64,000 nucleotides of DNA, from contig NZ_CABFVD010000006.1 in the NCBI RefSeq assembly GCF_902143515.1, positions 151,989 through 215,988 of the forward strand, in the 5' to 3' direction. Below are positions 38,229-46,584 of this stretch, piece by piece. This DNA is from Hathewaya massiliensis (GTDB lineage: Bacteria; Bacillota; Clostridia; Clostridiales; Clostridiaceae). Both the position numbers and the translations under genes were made by a program. The stretch's first letter is position 1; the number at the start of each line of letters is the position of its first letter. The notes beneath the pieces were generated by a model. That model had not been told where the DNA came from, made no database searches, and saw nothing but the letters and a program-made list of their open reading frames with translations.

Positions 38229-38867
38229 CTAAAATTTTAACTCTGCTTCATTTACTTTTTCATTCTTTAAAAAATTTTCATATTTTATTTTTACAGTGAC
38301 TTCATTTTTTTTGTTTAAAATTATTAACTCCTTAGGTAATCCCTCTATATTACTTATAATAAGCTTAGCACTTCTTAAATTTTCATTGTTTCCTAATAGT
38401 TGAAAACAAAGTGTCTCCTCATCTTTACCCTCAGATTTTGTTTTAATATTTTTTAGATTTTGTTCTGTATAGAGATAGTTTAAATATTCCTCTATAAAAC
38501 TAAGTCTAAATACATCCTCTTTTTCAGCTTTTTCTTCTATAACTTTTCCAGTGTCATTATTTTTAACATACCTCTTTCCATCTTTGTATAAATAAGTATT
38601 TTTTCCTAGTTCAATTAAGCTTCCTTTGTTTTTTAAATACTTTTGTTTTCCTGTATACACTAATTCTTGCTTATTATTTTTACAAGTTATACTTATATTA
38701 GTACTATAACTTTCTATACTTTTTAGTGCTTCTAAGGTTTTAGATGTGTTGTCTTCTGTTTTATAAAAAAGCTTAAATAAGGTAAAAATCCATACTGACA
38801 AAAGAACTATTACTATAAATTTAAAGTAATGTTTGCCAATTATATTTTTTTTAAGATTATCATTCAT
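38229..38867 (-). CDS. GerS/LolA-like membrane-anchored protein
   Basis: A 212-residue protein with one N-terminal membrane helix (about 16-34) and an exported domain with a beta-rich pattern resembling LolA/GerS-type proteins (GKQKYLKNKGSLIELG, NTYLYKDGKRY). In Clostridioides difficile the lipoprotein GerS is encoded beside alr2 and is needed for spore-cortex hydrolysis. Position next to alr and general fold support a similar role. Unlike that lipoprotein, there is no lipobox cysteine; the protein seems to stay anchored by its signal helix. The ATG has GGGGG upstream. Confidence 0.6.
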   Translation of the reverse strand: MNDNLKKNIIGKHYFKFIVIVLLSVWIFTLFKLFYKTEDNTSKTLEALKSIESYSTNISITCKNNKQELVYTGKQKYLKNKGSLIELGKNTYLYKDGKRYVKNNDTGKVIEEKAEKEDVFRLSFIEEYLNYLYTEQNLKNIKTKSEGKDEETLCFQLLGNNENLRSAKLIISNIEGLPKELIILNKKNEVTVKIKYENFLKNEKVNEAELKF

Positions 38868-38944
38868 AGTCTGCCCCCTAAAGTCTATATGTCTTTTAAT
38901 ATAGATTTTATTATAAAAGACTATTATATATGACTAATTTAAAA

Positions 38945-39076
38945 GGTATTTTATGAATTATTTAAGGGCTACTTTATAAACTATTTAAAATTTCTTTTAT
39001 AGAATACTTGAAAATTCTTTTATAAGTTCTCTTATAAATTATCTTATAAATTATTTAAAAGTTCTTTTATAAATTT
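38945..39076. repeat. Degenerate short AT repeats after nnrE-nnrD
   Basis: The units TTATAAATTAT and TTCTTTTATAA recur about six times with variations. The last units form the 3' end of the coding region, so the repeat seems to derive from the codons for the C-terminal residues KFIKELLNNL. No function is evident. Confidence 0.5.
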
Positions 39077-40546
39077 AGGCAAGTTATTTATAATGTCTTC
39101 TGCTGTTACAACAAACTGTTCTATGCTAAGCCTCTCTCCTATATATCCATGTATAAAAGCCGCCATAGCAGTTGCTTTTAATGGTTCATACCCTTGTCCT
39201 ATAAGAGATGCTATAATTCCTGTTAAACAATCTCCCATGCCTCCATTAGCCATGGCACTATTTCCTGTAGAGTTTATATATAATTCTTCTCCATTAGTTA
39301 TAATTGTGTTAAACCCTTTCAAAAGCAAAACAACTCCATATTTCTTACTAAATTCTTTTGCCATATCTAATCTATATTCTTTTATTTCCCCTATTTCTTT
39401 TCCAAGTATTCTACTAAATTCTCCTAAATGAGGTGTAAGAATTATAGGATACTTATTCTCCATGGTTAATAGTTCTAAATTATCTTTTAAAACGTTTATG
39501 CCATCTGCATCTATAATTACAGGGCAATTTCTATGCCTTAAAACTTTTTTAACTACATTTAAAGTTTCACTCTTATTTCCCATACCCGGCCCTATGGCTA
39601 TAGCATCTGCTTTTTTTATATATTCTTCTATGGACTTCGAATTATTAGCAATACTCATAGCCTCTAATAATCTTGAACTAACACTTTCTAAAACATCTTC
39701 TTCTGTGCACACTGTTACAAGTCCAGCGCCACTTTTAACTGCTGATTTTGTGGCAATAACTGAAGCTCCAGTAAACCCCCTTGATCCAGCAAAAATAAGT
39801 ACTCTACCAAAATCCCCCTTATGAGCTAAAGGATCTCTCTTCTTTAAATTTTTATATATAAATTCTTTTTCTACATATGTTTCTTTTTCATTTATAGTTT
39901 CTAAGGCAATTTGAGGCATACCAATAGACTCTACTACTACTTGTCCAATATAATTTCTAGCATCATAAGAAAAAAATCCTCTTTTATACATAACAAAGGA
40001 AACTGTTTTATTGGCCTTTACTGCAACTCCTAATATTTTACCTGAATCACTATGAAGTCCTGAAGGTATATCAATAGCTAAGGTATAGTTGCTCTCTTCA
40101 TTTATTATACTTATAACCTCTTTAAATAAACCATCGACCTCTCTTTTTAAGCCTGTACCAAATATACCATCTAAAACAAAGGAGTGTTCTTTTATAGAAT
40201 TTCTTAAAAGGTTTAGTTCCTCTTCTCCTTTTATTTCAATAATACTAGCTTTTATATTTTTTAAGATCTTGTAATTAACTAAAAAATCTTCTGATGGATT
40301 GTTGTTTCCTACGATAAATACTTTAACTTCCATGCCTTGAGACATTAAATGTCTTGCAACAACTAATCCATCTCCTCCATTGTTTCCTTTTCCACATACT
40401 ATAATATAATTTTTAAATTTATTATACTCTATATGTTTTAGTATTTTTAGTGCTGCATTTTCCATAAGCACTATACCAGGAATGCCCAATTCTTTTATAC
40501 AATAAGAATCTAAATCTCTTATATTTTGTGCCCTTCCAATATCCAA
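39044..40546 (-). CDS. nnr: Bifunctional NAD(P)H-hydrate epimerase / ADP-dependent dehydratase
   Basis: Repairs hydrated NADH and NADPH. It has 500 residues. The N-terminal YjeF_N epimerase (about 1-210) shows VMENAALKIL-like and CGKGNNGGDGLVVARHL segments; the C-terminal carbohydrate-kinase-like dehydratase (about 225-500) contains KGDFGRVLIFAGSRGF and NGGMGDCLTG. The start is TTG 40546, with GGAGGTG seven bases upstream, four bases after the acpS stop. The acpS-nnr-gerS-like-alr order is common in clostridia. Confidence 0.93.
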   Translation of the reverse strand: MDIGRAQNIRDLDSYCIKELGIPGIVLMENAALKILKHIEYNKFKNYIIVCGKGNNGGDGLVVARHLMSQGMEVKVFIVGNNNPSEDFLVNYKILKNIKASIIEIKGEEELNLLRNSIKEHSFVLDGIFGTGLKREVDGLFKEVISIINEESNYTLAIDIPSGLHSDSGKILGVAVKANKTVSFVMYKRGFFSYDARNYIGQVVVESIGMPQIALETINEKETYVEKEFIYKNLKKRDPLAHKGDFGRVLIFAGSRGFTGASVIATKSAVKSGAGLVTVCTEEDVLESVSSRLLEAMSIANNSKSIEEYIKKADAIAIGPGMGNKSETLNVVKKVLRHRNCPVIIDADGINVLKDNLELLTMENKYPIILTPHLGEFSRILGKEIGEIKEYRLDMAKEFSKKYGVVLLLKGFNTIITNGEELYINSTGNSAMANGGMGDCLTGIIASLIGQGYEPLKATAMAAFIHGYIGERLSIEQFVVTAEDIINNLPKFIKELLNNL

Positions 40547-40550
40547 GTAA

Positions 40551-40922
40551 TTACACCTCCAAAACAGCGTAAGCTATAGCATTAGTTTCGCTATGAGAGA
40601 TACTTATATGAATATTATAATCTCCGTTTTTTTCTGCAATTAACTTTGCTTTTCCTCTTAGTGTGGCTAAAGGTTTTCCAAGGGCATTATGTTCTATTTC
40701 TATATCTTTAAAGTCAAATTCCCTAAACCCAGTTCCCAAAGCTTTTGCAACTGCTTCCTTTGCAGCAAATTTGCCAGCTACAAACTCTGGTCTAAACTTT
40801 TTACTTTCAAAATACTCAATTTCATTTTTAGTAAAAAGTTTGGTTAAAAAAGTCTCCCTTCTCTCTAAGGACTTTTTTATCCTATAAATTTCAATAATGT
40901 CTACCCCAACACCAACTATCAA
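40551..40922 (-). CDS. acpS: Holo-[acyl-carrier-protein] synthase
   Basis: Transfers 4'-phosphopantetheine from CoA to the acyl carrier protein. It has 123 residues. The magnesium-binding Asp is in GVGVDIIEI at the N-terminus, and FAAKEAVAKALG near residue 52 is the second conserved motif; both are intact. It starts the acpS-nnr unit and its stop is four bases from the nnr start. Confidence 0.95.
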   Translation of the reverse strand: MIVGVGVDIIEIYRIKKSLERRETFLTKLFTKNEIEYFESKKFRPEFVAGKFAAKEAVAKALGTGFREFDFKDIEIEHNALGKPLATLRGKAKLIAEKNGDYNIHISISHSETNAIAYAVLEV

Positions 40923-41073
40923 TATACTTCGCTCCTTTTTAATTAATTGATAACCTTTATGTTTTAAAAACTACGTTAATTTATTATATGTAATATTATA
41001 ATATAAATTTAAAGCTTAATTACATAAGTTTTAAATACAAATAAATTTTGTTTATTAATTGTATTTATATTTT

Positions 41074-41107
41074 AAAATAGGCATACTCTATATGAGATGC
41101 CTATTTT
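41074..41107 (-). terminator. Hairpin downstream of the 117-residue gene
   Basis: AAAATAGGCAT (41074-41084) pairs perfectly with ATGCCTATTTT (41097-41107). On the minus strand TTTTAAAATAT follows. It ends the 41202-41555 transcript ahead of acpS. Confidence 0.75.
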
Positions 41108-41201
41108 AAATAAAATTATATTAGGAGGTTAATTTTTAATATGAAAATTTATCTGTAATAAGTATATTAAAAGTCATAATTCTATTAAGTACATAATATA
41201 A

Positions 41202-41555
41202 TTAATATGAAGATGTATCCTTTAAATACTTATCGAAGTCAGAGATATATTCATCTATGTACTCCCCTAAGACTTCTACTAAGTGAATTGGTGATACATT
41301 ATTTGTGTATAATATTTTTAATAATTCATGAACCTTATATCTTTGTGGGCTTATACTCTTAATACAATCCCTCTCAATATTAATTAATCTTCCCTCAACT
41401 ACATCCTGTCTTTCAACTTCTATTCCATAGGTTTGAATTTGAGCTAATTCACTTTTAATATATAGTGACATATCACTCCTAACTAACCTATAAATATAAT
41501 TATACTTTAAATCATCCTTCTCCACATGCTTAGATATACTTTCAACTATTATCAT
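41202..41555 (-). CDS. Hypothetical 117-residue protein (DUF6514-like)
   Basis: A soluble, charged protein without membrane segments. It begins MIIVESISKH and contains YNYIYRLVRSDM near residue 19, resembling what I recall of the small clostridial DUF6514 family; this is not certain. Tyr and acidic residues are abundant towards the end (YIDEYISDFDKYL). The ATG follows GGGGAG. No function can be inferred. It stands alone between terminators. Confidence 0.65.
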   Translation of the reverse strand: MIIVESISKHVEKDDLKYNYIYRLVRSDMSLYIKSELAQIQTYGIEVERQDVVEGRLINIERDCIKSISPQRYKVHELLKILYTNNVSPIHLVEVLGEYIDEYISDFDKYLKDTSSY

Positions 41556-41911
41556 TTTTTCTCCCCTACCCTTTCACTCCAAAATAATACCATGTTTATA
41601 TATTATCATTAGGTATAGAAAAATTATGTCAGTTTATGATTACATGTTGATAATTTTATATATTAAAAATTGACAGGTTTTAATGATTTCTATCAATAAA
41701 ATAAGTATTTCATATACTTTTCCCCAGTAATCTGCTAATTCATTGCTAAAGTTCCTGTCGAATTTGTTATATATTTATCTAATTATAAATATAACTTTTT
41801 TTTAAATTATACACATATTAACATAAAAATATCCACAGATATCAACTTATGCCTTAAATAGCTTAAAGTTATTAACATCTATGGATAAAGTACTACGTAA
41901 TTATCTAAATT
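41556..41911. other. Intergenic region between DUF4129 gene and the 117-residue gene
   Basis: 356 bp. It contains a terminator-like stem (41831-41886). A minus-strand frame of about 40 codons at roughly 41660-41780 lacks a start or ribosome site and is not called. A GACAGG/CCTGTC pair about 95 bases apart was noticed, with no clear structure between. Confidence 0.5.
41826..41886 (-). terminator. Possible terminator downstream of the moxR operon
   Basis: ATCCATAGAT and ATCTGTGGAT (41886-41877 with 41840-41831) pair with one mismatch, and an inner AACTT/AAGTT extends the stem. On the minus strand ATTTTTATG follows. It lies 25 bp past the DUF4129 gene. Confidence 0.45.
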
Positions 41912-43195
41912 TTAAAATTTTTTTAGCTGTTTATTTACAATTTTATAGCTTTCTTTAACTTTTTCTAAATCTTCCTCTGAAACTTCATGGAGAGAAAACT
42001 TAGCTTTATTATAAATTGTGGATAAGTCTTCTAATTCCTTATTATTATCAATGTGAATTTTAAGCACGTTAGCTAGTACTGTAGATGTCATATATTTCTT
42101 AAAAAAATTCTTTTTATAACATACTTTTAAGAACCGTTGATATGTTTCTAAAACAATTCCTCTTTCATCTTTATTAGAAGTTAGAAGTGTCTTAAATATC
42201 TTAAATTCTTTTTTCTTTTTAGTATAAATTTTTTCAGAAAATTCATCCTCACTTTCTTTAGGAGAAGAATAATAAACATTTTCAATGAAAAATTTGTAGA
42301 TTTTATATATGATATATAAAATCACACATACTAACAATATCTTTAATATACTATTAACTAAAGGTATATCTAAAAAACTAACTTTAAACTCCTCAGTTTT
42401 TATATTTTTATTTATAATTGGTTTAACCTCTTCCCCCAATTTAGGATTCTGAATATTTTCTTTTGATAATAGATACGCTTTTAGATCTTCGAAAATAAAA
42501 CTTAAGGGTGCAAACACTACATACATTAAAAAATCTAAAATCTTATCTAAAATCTTATCTAAAAATCCCTTTATTGTTCTAACTATAAAGTAAAATCCTT
42601 TATATATAGGATCTATAGAAAAAATCATTACAGAAATTCCTATCAATACATTTAAATATTTACTATTTTTATTTTTAATCTTATAATCGTAATTTCTACT
42701 CTCTCTTAAAAGTAATATACTAATTGCTATGGAAAAGAAGTATAACACTGTAATTTCCCTAAATAATTCTCTATAAAAAACACTCATTAATATACCTATT
42801 ATTATAATTAGAATAAACCCCTTACTTATCCTGTATTTATATTCATCGTGATTAATAATATTATCACTATCTTTATTTAAAATAATTAATATGAAAAGTA
42901 TATAAATTAAATTTACTATAAAGAGTTTTAAATTACTAATATATATTACTAATGGACTAACTACTAAGCATATTAATGTACTTAGTATAATTAACTTTTT
43001 ATGATTTTCCATAGAATGAAAAGTTCTATATGCTAAATATTTCGACGTTAATATAATGACTAAATCTAATAAATAAAAATATTTACTTAAGGGTTCTCTT
43101 ATTACTAAATTACATAGAAAATTTAAAGCTATAAAAAATATAGTGTTTATAAAGACAACATATAAAAACTTAACTTCTTTGTACCAAGTAATCAT
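41912..43195 (-). CDS. Membrane protein with C-terminal DUF4129, lacking a transglutaminase core
   Basis: A 427-residue protein with about six N-terminal membrane helices (8-215), another at about 285-310 and a cytoplasmic C-terminal DUF4129-like segment (YQRFLKVCYKKNFFKKY near 358 onward). TgpA/YebA proteins have the same ends but an extracytoplasmic transglutaminase core of about 300 residues between them. Here no Cys-His-Asp core is visible and the length is short. It is encoded with DUF58 and MoxR proteins, the usual partners of TgpA. The ATG overlaps the DUF58 stop (ATGA). Confidence 0.7.
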   Translation of the reverse strand: MITWYKEVKFLYVVFINTIFFIALNFLCNLVIREPLSKYFYLLDLVIILTSKYLAYRTFHSMENHKKLIILSTLICLVVSPLVIYISNLKLFIVNLIYILFILIILNKDSDNIINHDEYKYRISKGFILIIIIGILMSVFYRELFREITVLYFFSIAISILLLRESRNYDYKIKNKNSKYLNVLIGISVMIFSIDPIYKGFYFIVRTIKGFLDKILDKILDFLMYVVFAPLSFIFEDLKAYLLSKENIQNPKLGEEVKPIINKNIKTEEFKVSFLDIPLVNSILKILLVCVILYIIYKIYKFFIENVYYSSPKESEDEFSEKIYTKKKKEFKIFKTLLTSNKDERGIVLETYQRFLKVCYKKNFFKKYMTSTVLANVLKIHIDNNKELEDLSTIYNKAKFSLHEVSEEDLEKVKESYKIVNKQLKKF

Positions 43196-44319
43196 ATTAT
43201 CTCCCCTCCTTTAAAGTCTACTTTTTCTATACCTCTTATCTTAGATAACTTCAAATTGGAGGATACATCTATTAAAATTATATCTATGCCTTTTAAGCTT
43301 AAATCATAAATAAATTTCTGGACTTCTTCGCTTAAAAAAGATGCTATTATTACATAAGTACAATTGTTGTTAAATTTTTTTATATTCCTTTTCAATAATC
43401 CTATAAAACTTTCATTTTGCATATTATACATTCTAGCACAAAGTTCTAAAATGCTTTTTAAAGAATTAACAGAAGGTCTAATTTCTGTACTAACCTCTCC
43501 TGAAGAAGGGCTTACTATTCTAGCATTTGTCCACATTCCTGTATCTATACCGGATTTTATGCTTTGAGCAGCTAATGAAGCTGCTATGCTTATAGCATTT
43601 TCCACTTCTACTTCATGTGTACTGCTCCAAATTTCTTTTCCATACTCCACATTAATCATAATAATTAATTCTCTCTCTGAAGTATAGTCATACTCCTTTA
43701 CCATAAGCTTGTTCATCTTTGCACTAGATGACCAATGAACATCTTTTAATCTATCTCCTATAGCATATTCTCTTATACCACGGATAAATAAGGGGTCTTT
43801 ATATATCCACCTTTTTATAATATTATCACCATACAAACTTGTGGAACTAAACTTATATTCATTAATATTTTTAACTTCTGGATATACTATTATTTCAATA
43901 TAATTTCTTATTTCTTTTTCCTCTACGGCATATCCAAATATATCTCCAATAGTTACATTAACGTCACTAATTGTATATACCCCTCTTTTACTAGCTTTTA
44001 ATCTTATGGTTTTAACTCTTCTTTCATAACCTCTTAAACTATACTTACTCACATTAAATTTAAAACCTTCATTTTCATCTTCTACGTTGTTTTGTGCAAA
44101 TTGAAAGGTAGAGTAAAACTTCTCTTTTACATATACAAAAGATATAGGAAGCCTTTTTTTGTTTTCCAAAATTGTGGTTATTTTAAATTCTTCATCTTTA
44201 AAAACTCTATTTTTATCTACTGTTCTATAAATATTTAAATCCTTAAATCCCTTATGTTTTATAATGTCTGCAACTTTGTATAAAATATATAATGTAAAGC
44301 AAATAAATATTATATACAT
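43192..44319 (-). CDS. DUF58 domain-containing protein
   Basis: A 375-residue protein with an N-terminal membrane helix, a beta-rich region and the DUF58 signature IREYAIGDRLKDVHWSSSAK near residue 180, followed by a von Willebrand A-like fold (about 220-360). DUF58 proteins work with MoxR AAA+ ATPases in poorly understood chaperone-like complexes, often in cell-envelope stress. It is the middle gene of moxR-DUF58-DUF4129, ten bases after moxR and overlapping the next gene by four. Confidence 0.85.
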   Translation of the reverse strand: MYIIFICFTLYILYKVADIIKHKGFKDLNIYRTVDKNRVFKDEEFKITTILENKKRLPISFVYVKEKFYSTFQFAQNNVEDENEGFKFNVSKYSLRGYERRVKTIRLKASKRGVYTISDVNVTIGDIFGYAVEEKEIRNYIEIIVYPEVKNINEYKFSSTSLYGDNIIKRWIYKDPLFIRGIREYAIGDRLKDVHWSSSAKMNKLMVKEYDYTSERELIIMINVEYGKEIWSSTHEVEVENAISIAASLAAQSIKSGIDTGMWTNARIVSPSSGEVSTEIRPSVNSLKSILELCARMYNMQNESFIGLLKRNIKKFNNNCTYVIIASFLSEEVQKFIYDLSLKGIDIILIDVSSNLKLSKIRGIEKVDFKGGEII

Positions 44320-44329
44320 CTTTTATCAC

Positions 44330-45280
44330 CTAAACTTCTTCCAAAGGTGTATCTACATTGCTTAATATTTCTTCAATTACCCTTTGAGCAAGTCCTCTAT
44401 CCATATCTACTTCTGTATGTAATACTAATCTATGACTTAAAACAGAAGTTGCCATATTTTTAACATCTTCTGGTATGACAAAATCTCTTCCATGTATAGC
44501 TGCATGGGCTTGAGATGCTTTCATAAGAGCTAGTGTTGCTCTGGGGCTGCATCCCACTCTACACTCATCATGTTTTCTAGTTTCCTTTATAATATCTAAT
44601 ATGTATTCTTTTATAGGTATACTTACGTGAATCTTCTTATAATTTTCTTGAACAAAAGCTACTTCCTCTAGAGTAACTACTGACTGTAGTGATTCTAAAG
44701 GATCCTCTTCCATAAACCTATCCATCATATCAAGTTCTTCTGTTTTGTTTGGATAACCCATGGAAAGTCTTATAAAAAATCTATCTAGTTGTGCTTCTGG
44801 AAGTGGAAATGTTCCAAATTGTTCTACTGGGTTTTGTGTTCCCATAACAAAAAAGGGTTTATCTAAATATATGGTATCTCCTCCTATGGTTATTTGTCCT
44901 TCTTCCATACACTCTAATAGTGCAGATTGTGTTCTTGGAGTTGCTCTATTTATTTCATCTGCTAGAACAAAATTTGTAAGTAATGGTCCTTTTCTAAACT
45001 CAAATTCTCCTAACTTCTGATTATAGAAATATATTCCCGTAAGATCAGAAGGAAGCAAGTCTGGTGTAAACTGAATTCTTTTAAAATCACAATTTAAAGA
45101 TTTTGCAAGACTTTTTGCTAGTTTAGTTTTGCCAAGTCCAGGTACATCTTCTAAAAGTACGTGTCCCGAGCATATAAATGCAACAATAATTTTATCTATT
45201 TTATCACTTTTTCCCACAATAACCTTACTAACATTATCATTTAATTTCTTCCTAAATTCCTGAAACTTTAAAATATCCAT
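44330..45280 (-). CDS. MoxR-family AAA+ ATPase
   Basis: A 316-residue AAA+ ATPase. Walker A is EDVPGLGKTKLAKSLA near residue 43, Walker B with sensor VLADEINRATPRTQSALLE near 105, and the C-terminal helical lid completes it. ATG 45280 is preceded by GGGGGT; upstream in-frame starts have no ribosome site. MoxR proteins assemble or activate partner complexes together with VWA/DUF58 proteins. It is the first gene of the moxR-DUF58-DUF4129 unit. Confidence 0.9.
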   Translation of the reverse strand: MDILKFQEFRKKLNDNVSKVIVGKSDKIDKIIVAFICSGHVLLEDVPGLGKTKLAKSLAKSLNCDFKRIQFTPDLLPSDLTGIYFYNQKLGEFEFRKGPLLTNFVLADEINRATPRTQSALLECMEEGQITIGGDTIYLDKPFFVMGTQNPVEQFGTFPLPEAQLDRFFIRLSMGYPNKTEELDMMDRFMEEDPLESLQSVVTLEEVAFVQENYKKIHVSIPIKEYILDIIKETRKHDECRVGCSPRATLALMKASQAHAAIHGRDFVIPEDVKNMATSVLSHRLVLHTEVDMDRGLAQRVIEEILSNVDTPLEEV

Positions 45281-45395
45281 TAAAATACCCCCATGTAATA
45301 AATATGTATTCGGAAACATAATAGATCTTTTTTCTATTATATAATTTACTATAACTTTATTATACCAGTTTGTTTTGGAATTTTCTAAATATTTA

Positions 45396-45431
45396 TATAA
45401 AAAAAGAGCTTTCTTATATAAGCAGCTCTTT
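45396..45431 (-). terminator. Terminator downstream of the small exporter gene
   Basis: On the minus strand AAAGAGCT (45431-45424) pairs with AGCTCTTT (45410-45403), and a run of Ts follows. It separates the exporter gene from moxR. Confidence 0.85.
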
Positions 45432-45479
45432 AAAAACATGTTACCCATTAAATTTTATATTTAACCTTTAATTTAAGCC

Positions 45480-45575
45480 CTGTTATACACTCTATACTAA
45501 TATACTAAGCTTGGAGAACTGCCATTGTAGTTTTTCCAGTTATAGCTGTTAGACATTCTACACTAATATCCTAAG
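45480..45575. repeat. 30 bp direct repeat at the 3' end of the exporter gene
   Basis: 45480-45509 and 45546-45575 are identical at 26 of 30 positions, 66 bases apart. The right copy includes the stop and last codons of the exporter gene, so the left copy looks like a diverged duplicate of the gene end. Confidence 0.65.
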
Positions 45576-46021
45576 GCAGCTGGAAGTGCTATAGTCAAGG
45601 CTGTTATTATTACTGCAGATAAAAATGCACCAACTGCTGCACAAAACATAGACTTTTTAAAATTAAATTTTAAAAAGGCAGCTATAACAGTACCAGTCCA
45701 AACCCCTGTAGTAGGAAGTGGTATAGCAATAAAAGTAATTAATGCAGGTTCTTTATATTTTTCAAATTTATCTCTATTCTTTTCTATCTTTCTTTCCACT
45801 ATTTTGTATGCCCATGAAAAGATTTTATAGCGTCCTAATATGTCAAAAAGTTTATCAAATAAGAGCATAATAAAGGGTACTGGAAGTAAACTTCCTATAT
45901 ATGCAGTTAAAAATACTACTAAAGGATTCATTTTTTGAAGTATAATCCCATTTGGTATTGCCCATCTTTGCTCAAATAGTGGAACAGCTGCCCACAAAGC
46001 TATTTTAATAATGTTTATCAT
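45563..46021 (-). CDS. Small multi-drug export protein family (COG2426)
   Basis: A 152-residue membrane protein with about four hydrophobic helices. It begins with an IALWAAVPLFEQRWAIP segment typical of COG2426 small-multidrug export proteins, followed by GIILQKMNPL and IAIPLPTTGVWTGT. The family name is largely historical and its real substrate is unproven. The ATG follows GGGAG. It lies alone, between ssb and the moxR unit. Confidence 0.82.
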   Translation of the reverse strand: MINIIKIALWAAVPLFEQRWAIPNGIILQKMNPLVVFLTAYIGSLLPVPFIMLLFDKLFDILGRYKIFSWAYKIVERKIEKNRDKFEKYKEPALITFIAIPLPTTGVWTGTVIAAFLKFNFKKSMFCAAVGAFLSAVIITALTIALPAALGY

Positions 46022-46172
46022 GGTTAAACTCCCTTTGCAATTATATTATAAAAACATAATAAAATTTACTTAAGTGTACTAACCAATTATACGATATAAA
46101 GAACCTTAATTACAATGAAAATAACAAAGATTTTACACTTCACTTTTAATATTTTGATTTATTAACTAAATA

Positions 46173-46502
46173 CTATTCAGCTTTTTTATATTCTAGAAAT
46201 TTTATTTCTTCACATATAATTTCTGTATAATATTTTTTTTCTCCTTCCTTATTTTCATAATTGTTATTTCTAAGTTTTCCTATTACACTAATTAGTCTTC
46301 CTTTATTAAGGTACTGAACTAAATTTTCTGCCGCCTTTCCCCATAAAGTTACTTGGAAAAAATCTGCTGACTTACTTCCTTCTTTTTGAGTATAGTCTCT
46401 ATCTACTGCTATGGGAAACTTTGTATAACTCTTATTATTTTCTGTGGTAGATTTTAATGTAGCATCCTTAGTTATTCTTCCTATTAAGAAAACCTTATTC
46501 AT
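46173..46502 (-). CDS. ssb: Short single-stranded DNA-binding protein
   Basis: An OB-fold single-stranded DNA-binding protein of 109 residues. It starts MNKVFLIGRITKD and includes FFQVTLWGKAAENLVQYL, both typical. It lacks the usual disordered Gly/Gln-rich region and the acidic C-terminal tip (DDDIPF) used for partner binding, so it is probably a second, SsbB-like paralogue and not the essential replicative SSB, which normally lies between rpsF and rpsR. The ATG follows AGGAGGAG. Confidence 0.88.
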   Translation of the reverse strand: MNKVFLIGRITKDATLKSTTENNKSYTKFPIAVDRDYTQKEGSKSADFFQVTLWGKAAENLVQYLNKGRLISVIGKLRNNNYENKEGEKKYYTEIICEEIKFLEYKKAE

Positions 46503-46584
46503 TTTACTACTCCTCCTAAATAAGTTATGTTTTCTTTAATTTTATCCTTATTTTCTATATTTAAACATATGTTCAAAAATAATT

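Noticed and set aside
41131..41158. AGGAGG followed by an ATG and a five-codon frame on the plus strand
   Set aside because: It is too short, has no downstream plus-strand gene to act as leader for, and lies between minus-strand genes.
41660..41790. A minus-strand frame of about 40 codons between DUF4129 and the 117-residue gene
   Set aside because: It has no start codon with a ribosome site and a stop just upstream; too short to support even a pseudogene.
41828..41888. Two near matches to the DnaA box TTATCCACA (ATATCCACA and TTATCCATA)
   Set aside because: Each has one mismatch, they are far from dnaA or an origin signature, and both lie in the arms of a terminator-like stem.
45281..45448. 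A 56-codon N-terminal extension of the MoxR gene
   Set aside because: It has no ribosome site and overlaps the terminator of the upstream gene; the ATG at 45280 has GGGGGT and gives the normal MoxR length.
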